DNA of 54,423 nucleotides from Paraburkholderia sp. (GTDB lineage Bacteria > Pseudomonadota > Gammaproteobacteria > Burkholderiales > Burkholderiaceae), in contig NZ_JAMFSB010000109.1 of assembly GCF_026225065.1 (NCBI RefSeq), positions 1-54,423 on the forward strand, written 5' to 3'. Every line of letters begins with the position of its first letter. The first letter of the stretch is position 1. Shown piece by piece: positions 43,531-52,477 of the stretch. Under the pieces are notes generated by a model, which saw only the letters and a list, made by a program, of their open reading frames with translations, was not told the origin of the DNA and made no database searches. Both the position numbers and the translations under genes were made by a program.

Positions 43531-43605
43531 TTCTTTCTTCGAAAAATTGAGGCAGCCCACGATGCCTGGGATAACCAGGTATTGAGCCACTTCGTCAAGT
43601 TAGGG

Positions 43606-43917
43606 CTAGCCGCCATTCGCGGTCAGTGCCGCGGCTTTCAGTTCCGCACTTGCCTGATCGAGCAGCCGTCTCGCGTTCTCGGCATGACCGTTCAGGTTAT
43701 AGCCGTGCGCGTTCTGCGCAGACAGAATCGACTGGTTCGCCTGACCAATAAAGTACTGGGCTCGTGCAATATCAGGATGCACTCCAGGCGCGACGTTTTG
43801 CTCTGGCGGAGGCATTTGTGCCATGGCAGTCGTGCTGAAGCATGAGCAGGACATTGCCGTAAATATTATGGATAACGAAGCACTTACGATTGAAGAATTT
43901 ACTTTATATGTTTTCAT
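43606..43917 (-). CDS. 103-residue secreted helical protein
   Basis: A signal peptide of about 34 residues (MKTYKVNSSIVSASLSIIFT and on, ending AMAQ) precedes a mature helical part (DIARAQYFIGQANQSILSAQ, AENARRLLDQASAELKAA) that would form a small helical hairpin. GGAAG precedes the ATG. The signal region is noticeably AT-rich compared with most genes here. It is 75 bases upstream of the lipoprotein gene on the same strand and may be cotranscribed. No family recognised. Confidence 0.72.
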   Translation of the reverse strand: MKTYKVNSSIVSASLSIIFTAMSCSCFSTTAMAQMPPPEQNVAPGVHPDIARAQYFIGQANQSILSAQNAHGYNLNGHAENARRLLDQASAELKAAALTANGG

Positions 43918-44328
43918 CTTTCTACTTCCTTTCACTAAACATGCTACGTGTTGGCGGATAGCGTGCTATATCCGCAAACGCATCTCCTGATGCGATGTTT
44001 TGTGGGCACGCTTCGACATAAACGGTTCAAGCCGGCGATCCCGTCGCTGAAATTTGTAACAACTGTTTCGGCGTCGGTTTGCACGGAGTCCGGACCGATG
44101 TGTCGGGATCGGCATGGCTTGGGTTCCGTCACGAATGTCCACACCCATAACACCTCGCGTACCGGTTTATTCCCGGTGAATCGCACCGATGTGCATCGGC
44201 GGTGGAGAGTGCTATTGGTCCGACGGAATAAGGATGATTGGGCAAGCGTTTCGAGGTACGTCACTCGATCCGCTGCCTTGTAGTAGAGATGTGTGCTACA
44301 GCGAGGGAGCTTTCTTTACCGATGCGGT
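43918..44328. other. 411-base gene-poor region with lower GC
   Basis: Two overlapping frames of about 110 codons on opposite strands (43944-44283) cover it, but neither has a ribosome binding site, recognisable motif or the usual GC bias at codon position 3. I treat it as non-coding. The left part must contain the promoter of the minus-strand secreted-protein genes. Confidence 0.5.
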
Positions 44329-45399
44329 CTAATTCGCCGGAATCGTCACAACCGGTGCCTTGGTGCTGGTGTCGGCCTCGGCGAGTGCCATCAGGTTCTG
44401 CACCACCGTGAAGGCGTATTTCGAGTCGAAATCGTTGCGCTCGACCCAATACGCCGAGGCGCCGTAGTTGACCACCACGTAGGCCTCCGCAGGCGGCTTC
44501 TCGCCCGAATGCACGATGATGGTCGGCCGCGTTTCGCCGCCGATCAGGCCCACGGTCGGCTTGGTCGCGCCGCTGCTGATCTGCTCGAGGGGTACCTGTA
44601 CCTGCGCGCCGAGATCGGTCAGGATGCCGAGCACCGAGCGGGTCACCATGGGAATCCGGTCCCCTCGCTCAGAGGACGGTCCATAGACGATCTGATAGGT
44701 ACGCGTATTCGGCGCGAGATTGAGCAACCGGCGCACGCGCGCGAGGTCAGCGACGATTTGTGGCGACACGCCGCTGGTCGCCGCGCCCATCGCCAGATAT
44801 ACGCTGCCCTTACCATTTTCCTGGCGCGATTCCACGTTGAGCTCGCCGGCCATCTGCAGGCGTCTGAGCGCCTGCAGCAGCTCGAAGAAGCCAGGGGCGC
44901 CCGCGGCACTGTCGCCGCCGAGCGCGCTGCCGTTCTGCAGTCCGCCAATCGATTGCGCGGTGATGCGCAAGAGCAGATCGATCGGGATGCCGCCTTCGGC
45001 AAGCGGCAATACCAGTTCAGGCGCAAGCGGCCGGATGTAGGCCGAGGCGAACGCTTCGCCGGTGGTTGGCGAGAAGGTGAAGGTGGGGTGGTTCGAGTAA
45101 GAGACGCTGCCGGTGGCGAGCGCATAGTTCGGCTCGCTACCCGAGCCGACGTTGCCGGTCGCGCCGATGGTGGAGTCGAACTGGTAAGCCGCAATGATCG
45201 AGCTGACCGTCAGGAACGCGGGGGCGTCGCCGTAGCGCAGCCCGACGACTGCGGCGAGGATCTCGCGTTTCTTCGCATCGCCGAGCGCTCTCGCGTAATC
45301 GACCTGATCGGCTCGCAATCGGGTAGGGCCTACATGGACGCATGCAGTGGTGAGGCAGGCTGTGCAGAGAACCGCGAGAACCGAAGCTTTTGTCATCAT
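44329..45399 (-). CDS. Large lipoprotein of unknown function
   Basis: 356 residues from the ATG at 45399. MMTKASVLAVLCTACLTTAC carries a lipobox (LTTAC), so the mature protein is anchored from Cys20. The body is globular with no membrane helix: DQVDYARALGDAKKREILAA, LRITAQSIGGLQNGS and ARVRRLLNLAPNTRTYQIVY. The C-terminus has SKYAFTVVQNLMALAEA. I recognise no catalytic motif. A frame extending to 45696 is rejected because it lacks a signal sequence and overlaps the next promoter. Divergent from the exonuclease gene. Confidence 0.8.
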   Translation of the reverse strand: MMTKASVLAVLCTACLTTACVHVGPTRLRADQVDYARALGDAKKREILAAVVGLRYGDAPAFLTVSSIIAAYQFDSTIGATGNVGSGSEPNYALATGSVSYSNHPTFTFSPTTGEAFASAYIRPLAPELVLPLAEGGIPIDLLLRITAQSIGGLQNGSALGGDSAAGAPGFFELLQALRRLQMAGELNVESRQENGKGSVYLAMGAATSGVSPQIVADLARVRRLLNLAPNTRTYQIVYGPSSERGDRIPMVTRSVLGILTDLGAQVQVPLEQISSGATKPTVGLIGGETRPTIIVHSGEKPPAEAYVVVNYGASAYWVERNDFDSKYAFTVVQNLMALAEADTSTKAPVVTIPAN

Positions 45400-45686
45400 G
45401 GAGCGCGAGGGCGGTGCGGGCCGCGTGGGAAATTGGCATCGCAGGCGCTGTAGCAGAGCGTATGCCTGATCGGGGGTTTTTAGCGCAAGCGTCCGTGGTG
45501 TGGGGATCCGGCAGTGCTGACAAGTAGCTTGCACCGCTGCGCGCAGCGTAGATTCCACAGATGAATGCAATATTTGCAGCGTGCGAAGTTCAAGGGAGGT
45601 GAAACGGGCAACCAGCGATTCCTTTAGACTGGGATAAGGGAAGGCCCAATGGTTCGTCAACCTCTCATTGCTTCTGAATCGACTCG

Positions 45687-46751
45687 ATGCCCGCAACCTC
45701 CGCAGAGGATCTGATCGTTGCCCGCCCGCATGGCCTCTATTGTCCGCCCGGCGACTTCTACATCGATCCCTGGCAGCCGGTCGACCGTGCGGTCATCACC
45801 CACGCGCACTCCGATCACGCTCGCTGGGGTCACACACACTATCTGGCCGCGCAGCCAGGCGCGGGCGTTCTGCTCTCACGGCTGCCCGGTATCGATCTTC
45901 AAACCGCCACATATGGCGAGCGTCTTGACATCAACGGCGTAACGGTCTCGCTGCATCCTGCGGGCCATGTACTCGGTTCGGCGCAGATACGAGTCGAACA
46001 TCGCGGCCGCGTGTGGGTCGCCTCCGGCGACTACAAACTCGATTCCGATCCGACCTGCGCTCCGTTCGAGCCGGTACGCTGCGACACCTTCATCACCGAG
46101 TCGACGTTCGGACTCCCAATCTATCGTTGGGAACCGCCGCGAACCGTATTCGAGAGCATCGACTCGTGGTGGCGGCATAACGCTTCCGAAGGGCGCGCGT
46201 CGGTGTTGTTCTGCTATTCGTTCGGCAAGGCGCAGCATCTACTCGCGGGTGTCGACGCGGGCATTGGTCCGATTTTCTGTCACGGTGCACTCGAACCGAT
46301 CAATAGCGCGTACCGTGCCGAAGGCGTCGCGTTGCCGCCGGTGCGACTGGCCAGCGAGATTTCCGCCAAGGACAAAACAGTCTTCAAACAGGCGCTTATC
46401 GTCGCACCACCCTCGGCACAAGGCAGCGCGTGGTTGAAACGCTTCGGCGACTATAGCGATGCATTTGCGTCGGGCTGGATGCGTTTGCGCGGCGCCCGGC
46501 GCAGACGCGGCGTCGACCGCGGCTTCGTGCTGTCCGATCATGCGGATTGGCCGAGCCTGCACACTGCGATTCGCGAGACGGGAGCCGAGCGCGTGATCGT
46601 CACGCATGGCCAGGTGGAACCGATGGTGCGCTGGCTGCGCGAACAGGGCCTCGAAGCAGGCGCCTTCGCAACGCAATACGGCGACGAAGCGCTTGAAGAT
46701 GCTGCAAACGCGGCTGAAGCCGCCACCCCAGTCGCATCCGATTCATCGTGA
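45687..46751 (+). CDS. Ligase-associated DNA exonuclease (MBL/beta-CASP fold)
   Basis: 354 residues. The metallo-beta-lactamase core shows HAHSDHARWGH (residues 35-45, the HxHxDH zinc motif), LHPAGHVLGSAQI, ASGDYKLD and, towards the C-terminus, GFVLSDHADW, as in Artemis/SNM1-type nucleases. It is the 'Exo' of the bacterial ligase-associated repair set, which also includes an ATP-dependent ligase, an Lhr-core helicase and a metallophosphoesterase (PdeM). The ligase starts ten bases after its stop. Confidence 0.92.
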   Translation: MPATSAEDLIVARPHGLYCPPGDFYIDPWQPVDRAVITHAHSDHARWGHTHYLAAQPGAGVLLSRLPGIDLQTATYGERLDINGVTVSLHPAGHVLGSAQIRVEHRGRVWVASGDYKLDSDPTCAPFEPVRCDTFITESTFGLPIYRWEPPRTVFESIDSWWRHNASEGRASVLFCYSFGKAQHLLAGVDAGIGPIFCHGALEPINSAYRAEGVALPPVRLASEISAKDKTVFKQALIVAPPSAQGSAWLKRFGDYSDAFASGWMRLRGARRRRGVDRGFVLSDHADWPSLHTAIRETGAERVIVTHGQVEPMVRWLREQGLEAGAFATQYGDEALEDAANAAEAATPVASDSS

Positions 46752-46761
46752 GCCGTGCGCC

Positions 46762-48468
46762 ATGAAACGATTTGCCGCGCTCTACACCGCGCTTGATGCC
46801 ACCACCTCGACGCACGACAAGCTCGAAGCGCTGACCACCTATTTCAGCGCGGCGGCGCCAGAGGACGCTGCGTGGGCCTCGTACTTTCTGGCGGGCGGCA
46901 AGCCGCGGCAGTCGGTCCCCACGCGCCTCCTGCGCGAAATCGCCTGCGAGCGCGCTGCCTTACCGGCATGGCTCTTCGAGGAGTCGTACCAGGCGGTCGG
47001 CGATCTGGCCGAGACCATCGCGCATATTCTGCCGCCGGCGCAACGCATCTCGGAGCTGGGGCTCACGCAGTGGATCGAGCAACGCGTGCTGACCTTGCGC
47101 GGCATCGCGCCGGAAGAACTGCGCACGCGGCTCCTCGCTTACTGGGACGAACTCGACTGGGGCGGGCGGTTTCTGTTGACCAAGCTGATCGGCGGTGGCT
47201 TTCGGGTTGGCGTGGCACGGCAACTGGTGGTGCGTGCGCTCGCCGAAGTGGCAGGCGTCGACCATAAACGCATCGCACAGCGCATGGTGGGCTGGACCGA
47301 TTCGCAACAAAAGCCCGATGCCGCACGCTATCTTCGCCTGATTGCGCCGGAGCCCACCCATGCGGCAAATGGCGAGGCGACGAACGAAGCGGAGCAGGGC
47401 GCGCTCCTCAATGCAGCGAACGATAGCGATCTCGGCCTACCGTATCCATTCTTTCTCGCGCATCCACTACAGGCCGAACCGCAGACGCTGGGCGACCCGC
47501 AGCACTGGCAGATCGAATGGAAGTGGGACGGCATTCGTGCGCAGCTGGTCAAACGTGCCGGTCAGGTATGGCTCTGGTCGCGCGGCGAAGATCTGATCAC
47601 CGCGCGCTTTCCCGAAGTGACGTCGCTGGGTGAGGCACTGCCGGATGGCTTCGTGCTCGACGGTGAAATTCTGGCGTGGGAACCCGATGCATTGGCGCCG
47701 TTGCCTTTTGCCCGGCTGCAACCACGCATCGCCCGTAAGACACTTACGAAAAAAATCCTCGCCGATTCGCCCGCCACGTTCCTCGCCTACGATCTGCTCG
47801 AAGCGCACGGCAACGATTTGCGCATGACGCCGCTCGCGCAGCGCCGCGCACAACTCGAAGCGCTTGCGGTTTCGCTTGACGGTGCGCAGATCCGCGATCT
47901 GCTGCGAGTCTCGCCGTTGGTAGCGGCGCGAGACTGGACCACGCTCGCGCAATTGCGCGATGAAAGCCGGGCCCGCGGCGTAGAAGGCTTGATGCTGAAG
48001 GAGCGTCAGTCGATGTACGGCGTGGGGCGCACCAAGGCGTCGGGCACGTGGTGGAAATGGAAGATCGATCCCTACGCGGTCGATGCCGTGCTGGTCTATG
48101 CACAACGCGGACACGGTCGGCGCGCGAGTCTCTACACCGATTTCACCTTTGCCGTGTGGGACGAAGCCGATGGCGTGCGCACACTGGTGCCGTTTGCCAA
48201 GGCATATTCCGGTCTCACCGACGAAGAGATGCGTCAGGTCGACGCGATCGTACGCAAGACGACGATCGAGAAGTTCGGCCCCGTGCGCAGCGTGACGCCT
48301 ACGCTCGTGTTTGAAATCGGCTTCGAAGGTATTCAGGCGAGTCCACGACACAAGTCGGGCGTGGCGGTGCGCTTTCCGCGCATGCTGCGCTGGCGCACCG
48401 ACAAGTCGATCGAAGATGCCGATTCGCTGGCAATGTTAAAAGGCTTTATCGACGATCGCTCCGCCTGA
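46762..48468 (+). CDS. ATP-dependent DNA ligase, ligase-associated repair (LigB/C-type)
   Basis: 568 residues from the ATG at 46762. An N-terminal helical DNA-binding domain (about 1-210) is followed by the adenylation domain: Lys254 in WKWDGIRAQ is the nucleotide acceptor (motif I), then SRGEDLITARFPEV (motif III region), FVLDGEILAW, and GLMLKERQSMYGVG with WWKWK (motifs IV-V). The OB domain is at about 435-560. This is the 'cisplatin damage response' ligase partner of the preceding exonuclease. The helicase and phosphoesterase partners do not follow it here. Confidence 0.93.
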   Translation: MKRFAALYTALDATTSTHDKLEALTTYFSAAAPEDAAWASYFLAGGKPRQSVPTRLLREIACERAALPAWLFEESYQAVGDLAETIAHILPPAQRISELGLTQWIEQRVLTLRGIAPEELRTRLLAYWDELDWGGRFLLTKLIGGGFRVGVARQLVVRALAEVAGVDHKRIAQRMVGWTDSQQKPDAARYLRLIAPEPTHAANGEATNEAEQGALLNAANDSDLGLPYPFFLAHPLQAEPQTLGDPQHWQIEWKWDGIRAQLVKRAGQVWLWSRGEDLITARFPEVTSLGEALPDGFVLDGEILAWEPDALAPLPFARLQPRIARKTLTKKILADSPATFLAYDLLEAHGNDLRMTPLAQRRAQLEALAVSLDGAQIRDLLRVSPLVAARDWTTLAQLRDESRARGVEGLMLKERQSMYGVGRTKASGTWWKWKIDPYAVDAVLVYAQRGHGRRASLYTDFTFAVWDEADGVRTLVPFAKAYSGLTDEEMRQVDAIVRKTTIEKFGPVRSVTPTLVFEIGFEGIQASPRHKSGVAVRFPRMLRWRTDKSIEDADSLAMLKGFIDDRSA

Positions 48469-48685
48469 CGCGAACCGACTCGGGATTTTCCCTGAGCGCC
48501 ATGCCGGATGCGTCGCGTGGTGGCCTTGGTTGCGCGCACAAGGGGTTTCCCAGGGTGGTCAGCTCCGGTGCATTTTGGTACTTGTGCACCTTTGGACCGG
48601 TTGCTTCGCCTGTGCGCGGCACTATCAGGATCGAATCTTGCAAACGGGATCCAATGTGCCCGCTCGTGGCACAGGGGAGAACGCA

Positions 48686-49144
48686 GTGAATGCAGACGAC
48701 GAAATCAACGATAACGATGACGTGGTGGTGTGGCGGCCGATCGGCGCAGCGATGGCATCGCATCGCCGCGTGCTGGTGGTCGACGACTATCGCGAGGCGG
48801 CCGACGCGTTGCAATTGCTGCTCAATGCGGACGGTTTCGAATGCCGTGCACTCGAAGATCCTTTGACGGTCTGCGATGTGGCGGGTGAATGGCAACCGTT
48901 TGCGGTGGTGCTCGACATCAAGATGCCGGGTCTCGACGGCTTCGAACTCGCACGACGGTTGCGGGCTCATCCGGCTACAGCACATATGCTGCTGGTGGCT
49001 TGCACGGCTTTCTCGTCGGCCAACGACCGGGCTAACGCGAAGGCAGTGGGCTTCGATGCGCATTGCGCGAAGCCGCTCACGCCGCAGCGCCTGCTGCGGG
49101 TGCTGGAAGCGGCGACGACGAGCCGGGCACACGGGCCGTTGTGA
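48686..49144 (+). CDS. Single-domain response regulator
   Basis: 152 residues from GTG 48686, which has GGGGAG seven bases upstream. The receiver domain (about 27-145) has the acidic pair Asp33-Asp34 (VVDDY), phosphoacceptor Asp77 (VVLDIKMPG), Thr108 and Lys130 (CAKP). There is no output domain, so it probably acts through protein contacts or as a phosphate carrier. No histidine kinase is adjacent, so the partner is encoded elsewhere. The 26-residue N-terminal extension is acidic. Confidence 0.87.
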   Translation: MNADDEINDNDDVVVWRPIGAAMASHRRVLVVDDYREAADALQLLLNADGFECRALEDPLTVCDVAGEWQPFAVVLDIKMPGLDGFELARRLRAHPATAHMLLVACTAFSSANDRANAKAVGFDAHCAKPLTPQRLLRVLEAATTSRAHGPL

Positions 49145-49195
49145 TTTTCCGCTGACGATTCAACACGTCTGCGAAACCTCGCCTCCAAATCCTCC

Positions 49196-49588
49196 TCAAT
49201 CAGGCGCGTACTTAAACTCCGGCAGCGCCTCCAGCGACTTCTTCGTCGCATCGGGCAGGATCACCTGGCGGTTCTCGATCTGCAGATCGGCGAACGGCAC
49301 TGCGACCAGATGCTTGTCCATTCCCAAAAACCCACCAACCGACAGGACGGCGTACGTGCTGTGGTCCCCCGGCGCGACGATCAGATCGTCGAGCGTGCCG
49401 ATGTCATCCTTGTTGCGGTTGTAGACCGACGCGCCGTGCAGCTTCGAAGCGCGATAGCCGCTGCCGAGTTGCACGACGTCGGTTCGCTTCTCGGTGACCG
49501 CTTGCGGCGCTCCCTGCGCGAAAGCTCCGCAGGAGAGCAGGGCGGCGAGTACACCTGCCGCAAATTGCATCTTTGTTGTTCGTGTCAT
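49196..49588 (-). CDS. Secreted PRC-barrel protein
   Basis: 130 residues from the ATG at 49588 (GGAGG nine bases upstream; the alternative GTG at 49597 abuts it). A signal peptide (MTRTTKMQFAAGVLAALLSC then GAFAQ) is followed by a PRC-barrel domain: RASKLHGASVYNRNKDDIGT, LDDLIVAPG, YAVLSVGGFLGMDKHLVAVP. PRC-barrels bind RNA, photoreaction centres or other ligands; secreted versions are common in Burkholderia without a known role. Confidence 0.87.
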   Translation of the reverse strand: MTRTTKMQFAAGVLAALLSCGAFAQGAPQAVTEKRTDVVQLGSGYRASKLHGASVYNRNKDDIGTLDDLIVAPGDHSTYAVLSVGGFLGMDKHLVAVPFADLQIENRQVILPDATKKSLEALPEFKYAPD

Positions 49589-49858
49589 GGTGTTCACCCT
49601 CCGGGCGCCTCAGAGGCGCGTTTGGTTTAATCATGCAAAGAGACAGTACGGTCATGCCGAAGCCGCCGTGCTGATTCACGCGTATCGGGATAGAGGCAAA
49701 ACGCATGCCTTCCCACCTGGCCCCAAGCAAACCGCGCATGATTAACAACGCATAGAGAACGCACAGAGGGCGCCTCAGAAAACCAGGACCATAACTTGCT
49801 TAAGTTAGCCTTTCGCACAGGCTCCCGTGCAAACACTCCCATCGTCCAAGGAAAAAAC

Positions 49859-52087
49859 ATGTCACGCGAGGCCTCCAAAACGTCTCACGCTCGCTTCGCT
49901 TCACGCATCGCCGAAGGCGTTCCTTTCCCACTGGGCGCGACCTGGAATGGCGTCGGCGTCAATTTCGCACTGTTTTCCGCGCACGCGACGAAGGTCGAAC
50001 TATGTCTGTTCGACTCAACGGGCAAGGAGGAAATTGAGCGCATCGAACTTCCCGAATATACCGATGAGGTCTGGCATGTCTTCGTGCCCGACCTGAAGCC
50101 TGGTGCGATCTACGGCTACCGCGTTCATGGCCCGTACGCACCCGAGGAAGGCCATCGCTTCAATCCGAACAAATTGCTGCTCGACCCCTACGCCAAGGCG
50201 CATATCGGCGATCTGAAGTGGGGACCGGAAATCTTCGGCTACACGCTCGATCACGAGGACGGCGACCTGTCCTTCGACGAGCGCGATAGCGCGCCCTTCG
50301 TACCGAAGTGCAAGGTGGTCGACGCCAATTTCTCGTGGAGCCACCCCGAGCGCAACGCGCAGCCCTGGGAGCGCGTGATTGTCTACGAGACGCATGTACG
50401 CGGGTTCACGCAACGCCACCCCGCCGTGCCGGAAAATCTGCGCGGCACCTTCGCCGGCCTCGGTCAGCAACCGGTGATCGACTACATCAAGGGACTGGGT
50501 GTCACCACCGTCGAACTGCTGCCTATCCACATGTACGTTAACGACAGTTACCTGCTCGAAAAAGGTCTGACGAACTACTGGGGCTACAACACAATCGGTT
50601 TCTTCGCGGCTGACCCGCGTTTTTTCGCGGGTACCAATGCGTCGGTGGAAGAATTCAAGGCGATGGTCGACCGCTTCCACAACGCCAATCTCGAAGTGAT
50701 TCTCGACGTCGTGTACAACCACACCGCCGAAGGCAACGAACGCGGCCCCACGATCTCGTTCAAGGGCATCGACAACGCTTCGTACTACCGTCTGATGCCG
50801 GATGAACCACGCTATTACATCAACGACACGGGTACTGGCAACACGCTGAATCTGTCGCATCCGCGCGTGCTGCAGATGGTGACCGACAGCCTGCGCTACT
50901 GGGTCAGCGAAATGAAAGTGGACGGCTTCCGCTTCGATCTCGCCACGATTCTGGGCCGCGAGCTGCATGGTTTCGATGAAGGCGGCGGCTTTCTCGATAG
51001 TTGCCGGCAGGATCCGGTGCTCTCGAGCGTTCGTCTGATCGCCGAGCCATGGGATTGCGGTCCGGGCGGCTATCAGGTGGGTGGTTTTCCGCCGGGTTGG
51101 GCGGAGTGGAACGACCGCTTCCGCGACACGACCCGCTCGTTCTGGAAAGGCGATGAGGGCATCGTGCCCGATCTTGCAAAACGCCTCACCGGCTCCGGCG
51201 ACAAGTTCGACCGGCGCGGCCGGCGCCCGTGGGCGAGTGTGAATTTCATCGCGGCACACGACGGCTTCACTACGAACGACCTGGTCTCGTACAACGACAA
51301 GCACAACGAGGCCAACGGCGAGGACAACAACGACGGTCACTCCGATAACAAGTCGTGGAATTTCGGCGTGGAAGGGCCCACCGACGATCCGGATATCCGT
51401 CAACAGCGCGAACGTCAAAAGCGCAATCTGCTGGCCACCTTGCTGCTTTCGCAAGGCACGCCGATGATCCTCGCCGGCGACGAATTCGGCCGCACCCAGA
51501 AGGGCAACAATAACGCCTATTGTCAGGACAATGAGATTAGCTGGCTCGACTGGGAAGCAATCGACGACGACGGGCGAGCGTTGACGGAGTTCGTCAAAAA
51601 CCTCACCACGTTGCGGCATCGCTTGCCGGTGCTGCGGCGTGGGCGCTTTCTGACCGGCGAGTACAACGCCGCGCTGGAGGTGACCGATACCCGCTGGCTG
51701 TCGCCGACTGGCGAGGATCTCTCGCAGGAACAGTGGGACGACGCGGCGATGCGCTGCTTTGGCCTCGTGATCGATGGACGCGCCCAGGCGAGCGGCATTC
51801 GCCGCCCGGCCTCCGATGCGACGCTGCTGCTGGTCCTCAACGCGCATCACGACGTGGTGAACTTCACGTTGCCGGATGTCCCCGAGGGTGATCAGTGGAC
51901 CTGCCTGCTCGACACGAACATGCCGGTACGCGACGAACTGCCAGCATTTTCTGCCGGGGCGTCCTACCAGGTCACCGGCCGCTCGCTGCTGTTGTTCGCG
52001 CTCGATGCTTCGAGTCGCGCAACCCAGCGGGTGCTGGACGGGCTCGAGCAGCAGTTGACCACCGATGACCCCGGCAAAACCAGCTGA
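49859..52087 (+). CDS. glgX: Glycogen debranching enzyme GlgX
   Basis: 742 residues from the ATG at 49859 (AAGGA seven bases upstream). A GH13 isoamylase-type enzyme that hydrolyses alpha-1,6 branch points. An N-terminal CBM48 region (about 20-110, PLGATWNGVGVNFALFSAHA) precedes the catalytic barrel, with nucleophile Asp360 (DGFRFDLATI), acid/base Glu396 (LIAEPWDCGPGGYQVG) and Asp468 (AAHDGFT). GDEFGRTQKGNNNAYCQDNE is the family signature. No other glycogen or trehalose gene is adjacent here, whereas glgX is often clustered with treY and treZ. Confidence 0.96.
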   Translation: MSREASKTSHARFASRIAEGVPFPLGATWNGVGVNFALFSAHATKVELCLFDSTGKEEIERIELPEYTDEVWHVFVPDLKPGAIYGYRVHGPYAPEEGHRFNPNKLLLDPYAKAHIGDLKWGPEIFGYTLDHEDGDLSFDERDSAPFVPKCKVVDANFSWSHPERNAQPWERVIVYETHVRGFTQRHPAVPENLRGTFAGLGQQPVIDYIKGLGVTTVELLPIHMYVNDSYLLEKGLTNYWGYNTIGFFAADPRFFAGTNASVEEFKAMVDRFHNANLEVILDVVYNHTAEGNERGPTISFKGIDNASYYRLMPDEPRYYINDTGTGNTLNLSHPRVLQMVTDSLRYWVSEMKVDGFRFDLATILGRELHGFDEGGGFLDSCRQDPVLSSVRLIAEPWDCGPGGYQVGGFPPGWAEWNDRFRDTTRSFWKGDEGIVPDLAKRLTGSGDKFDRRGRRPWASVNFIAAHDGFTTNDLVSYNDKHNEANGEDNNDGHSDNKSWNFGVEGPTDDPDIRQQRERQKRNLLATLLLSQGTPMILAGDEFGRTQKGNNNAYCQDNEISWLDWEAIDDDGRALTEFVKNLTTLRHRLPVLRRGRFLTGEYNAALEVTDTRWLSPTGEDLSQEQWDDAAMRCFGLVIDGRAQASGIRRPASDATLLLVLNAHHDVVNFTLPDVPEGDQWTCLLDTNMPVRDELPAFSAGASYQVTGRSLLLFALDASSRATQRVLDGLEQQLTTDDPGKTS

Positions 52088-52129
52088 GCGCGGTGCGTAA
52101 CGCCAGGTATAGGGCTTGCTGAAGATCTG

Positions 52130-52158
52130 AATGCAGGCACCGCCGGTGCCTTTGCATT
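52130..52158 (+). terminator. Candidate terminator hairpin after glgX
   Basis: Inner stem GGCACC/GGTGCC with a 3-base loop, extended by outer AATGCA/TGCATT across a 2-base bulge, 43 bases after the glgX stop. Only a short T-rich stretch is near, so it is not a strong intrinsic terminator. Confidence 0.4.
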
Positions 52159-52270
52159 GACCTGATTTGGCGGTGTGAGCTAGCAGAGTCGAGGCGGTGA
52201 CAAAGGCAGCGGCGGTTGTTCCGATCAAGGCAACATCCTGGCAAACCCAGGCAAAGCCCAGGAGGGCAAG

Positions 52271-52477
52271 ATGGCACAGGACCACGAACTCGAAACGAGC
52301 AGCACCGAAGCAAAGATTCGCACTCGCGCGTACTACTTGTGGGAACACGCAACCGACCCCAAGGGTACCCCGGACGAATACTGGGAGCAGGCTCGCGCTG
52401 AAGTCGAGAAGGAAGAGTCGGGCGCGGAGGGCGACTCGCATGCGGGTGTGACGGTAACGCCGACACACAAGGAATAG
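52271..52477 (+). CDS. DUF2934-type small protein
   Basis: 68 residues. EAKIRTRAYYLWEHATDPKG and the following PDEYWEQARAEVEKEE are the DUF2934 signature, found in small proteins of Rhizobiales and Burkholderiales with unknown function. AGGAGG lies five bases before the ATG. Its stop (TAG) is followed directly by the ATG of the next gene, so the two should be translated from one message. A possible promoter upstream is TTGACC (52157) with TAGCAG 18 bases on. Confidence 0.85.
   Translation: MAQDHELETSSTEAKIRTRAYYLWEHATDPKGTPDEYWEQARAEVEKEESGAEGDSHAGVTVTPTHKE

Noticed and set aside
43944-44283. Two overlapping frames of 106 and 111 codons on opposite strands
   Set aside because: No ribosome binding site, no motif, no codon-position bias; both look like chance in a lower-GC stretch.
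50015-52468. 817-codon open frame antisense to glgX
   Set aside because: Shadow of the debranching enzyme, crosses its terminator region and the DUF2934 gene; no motifs.
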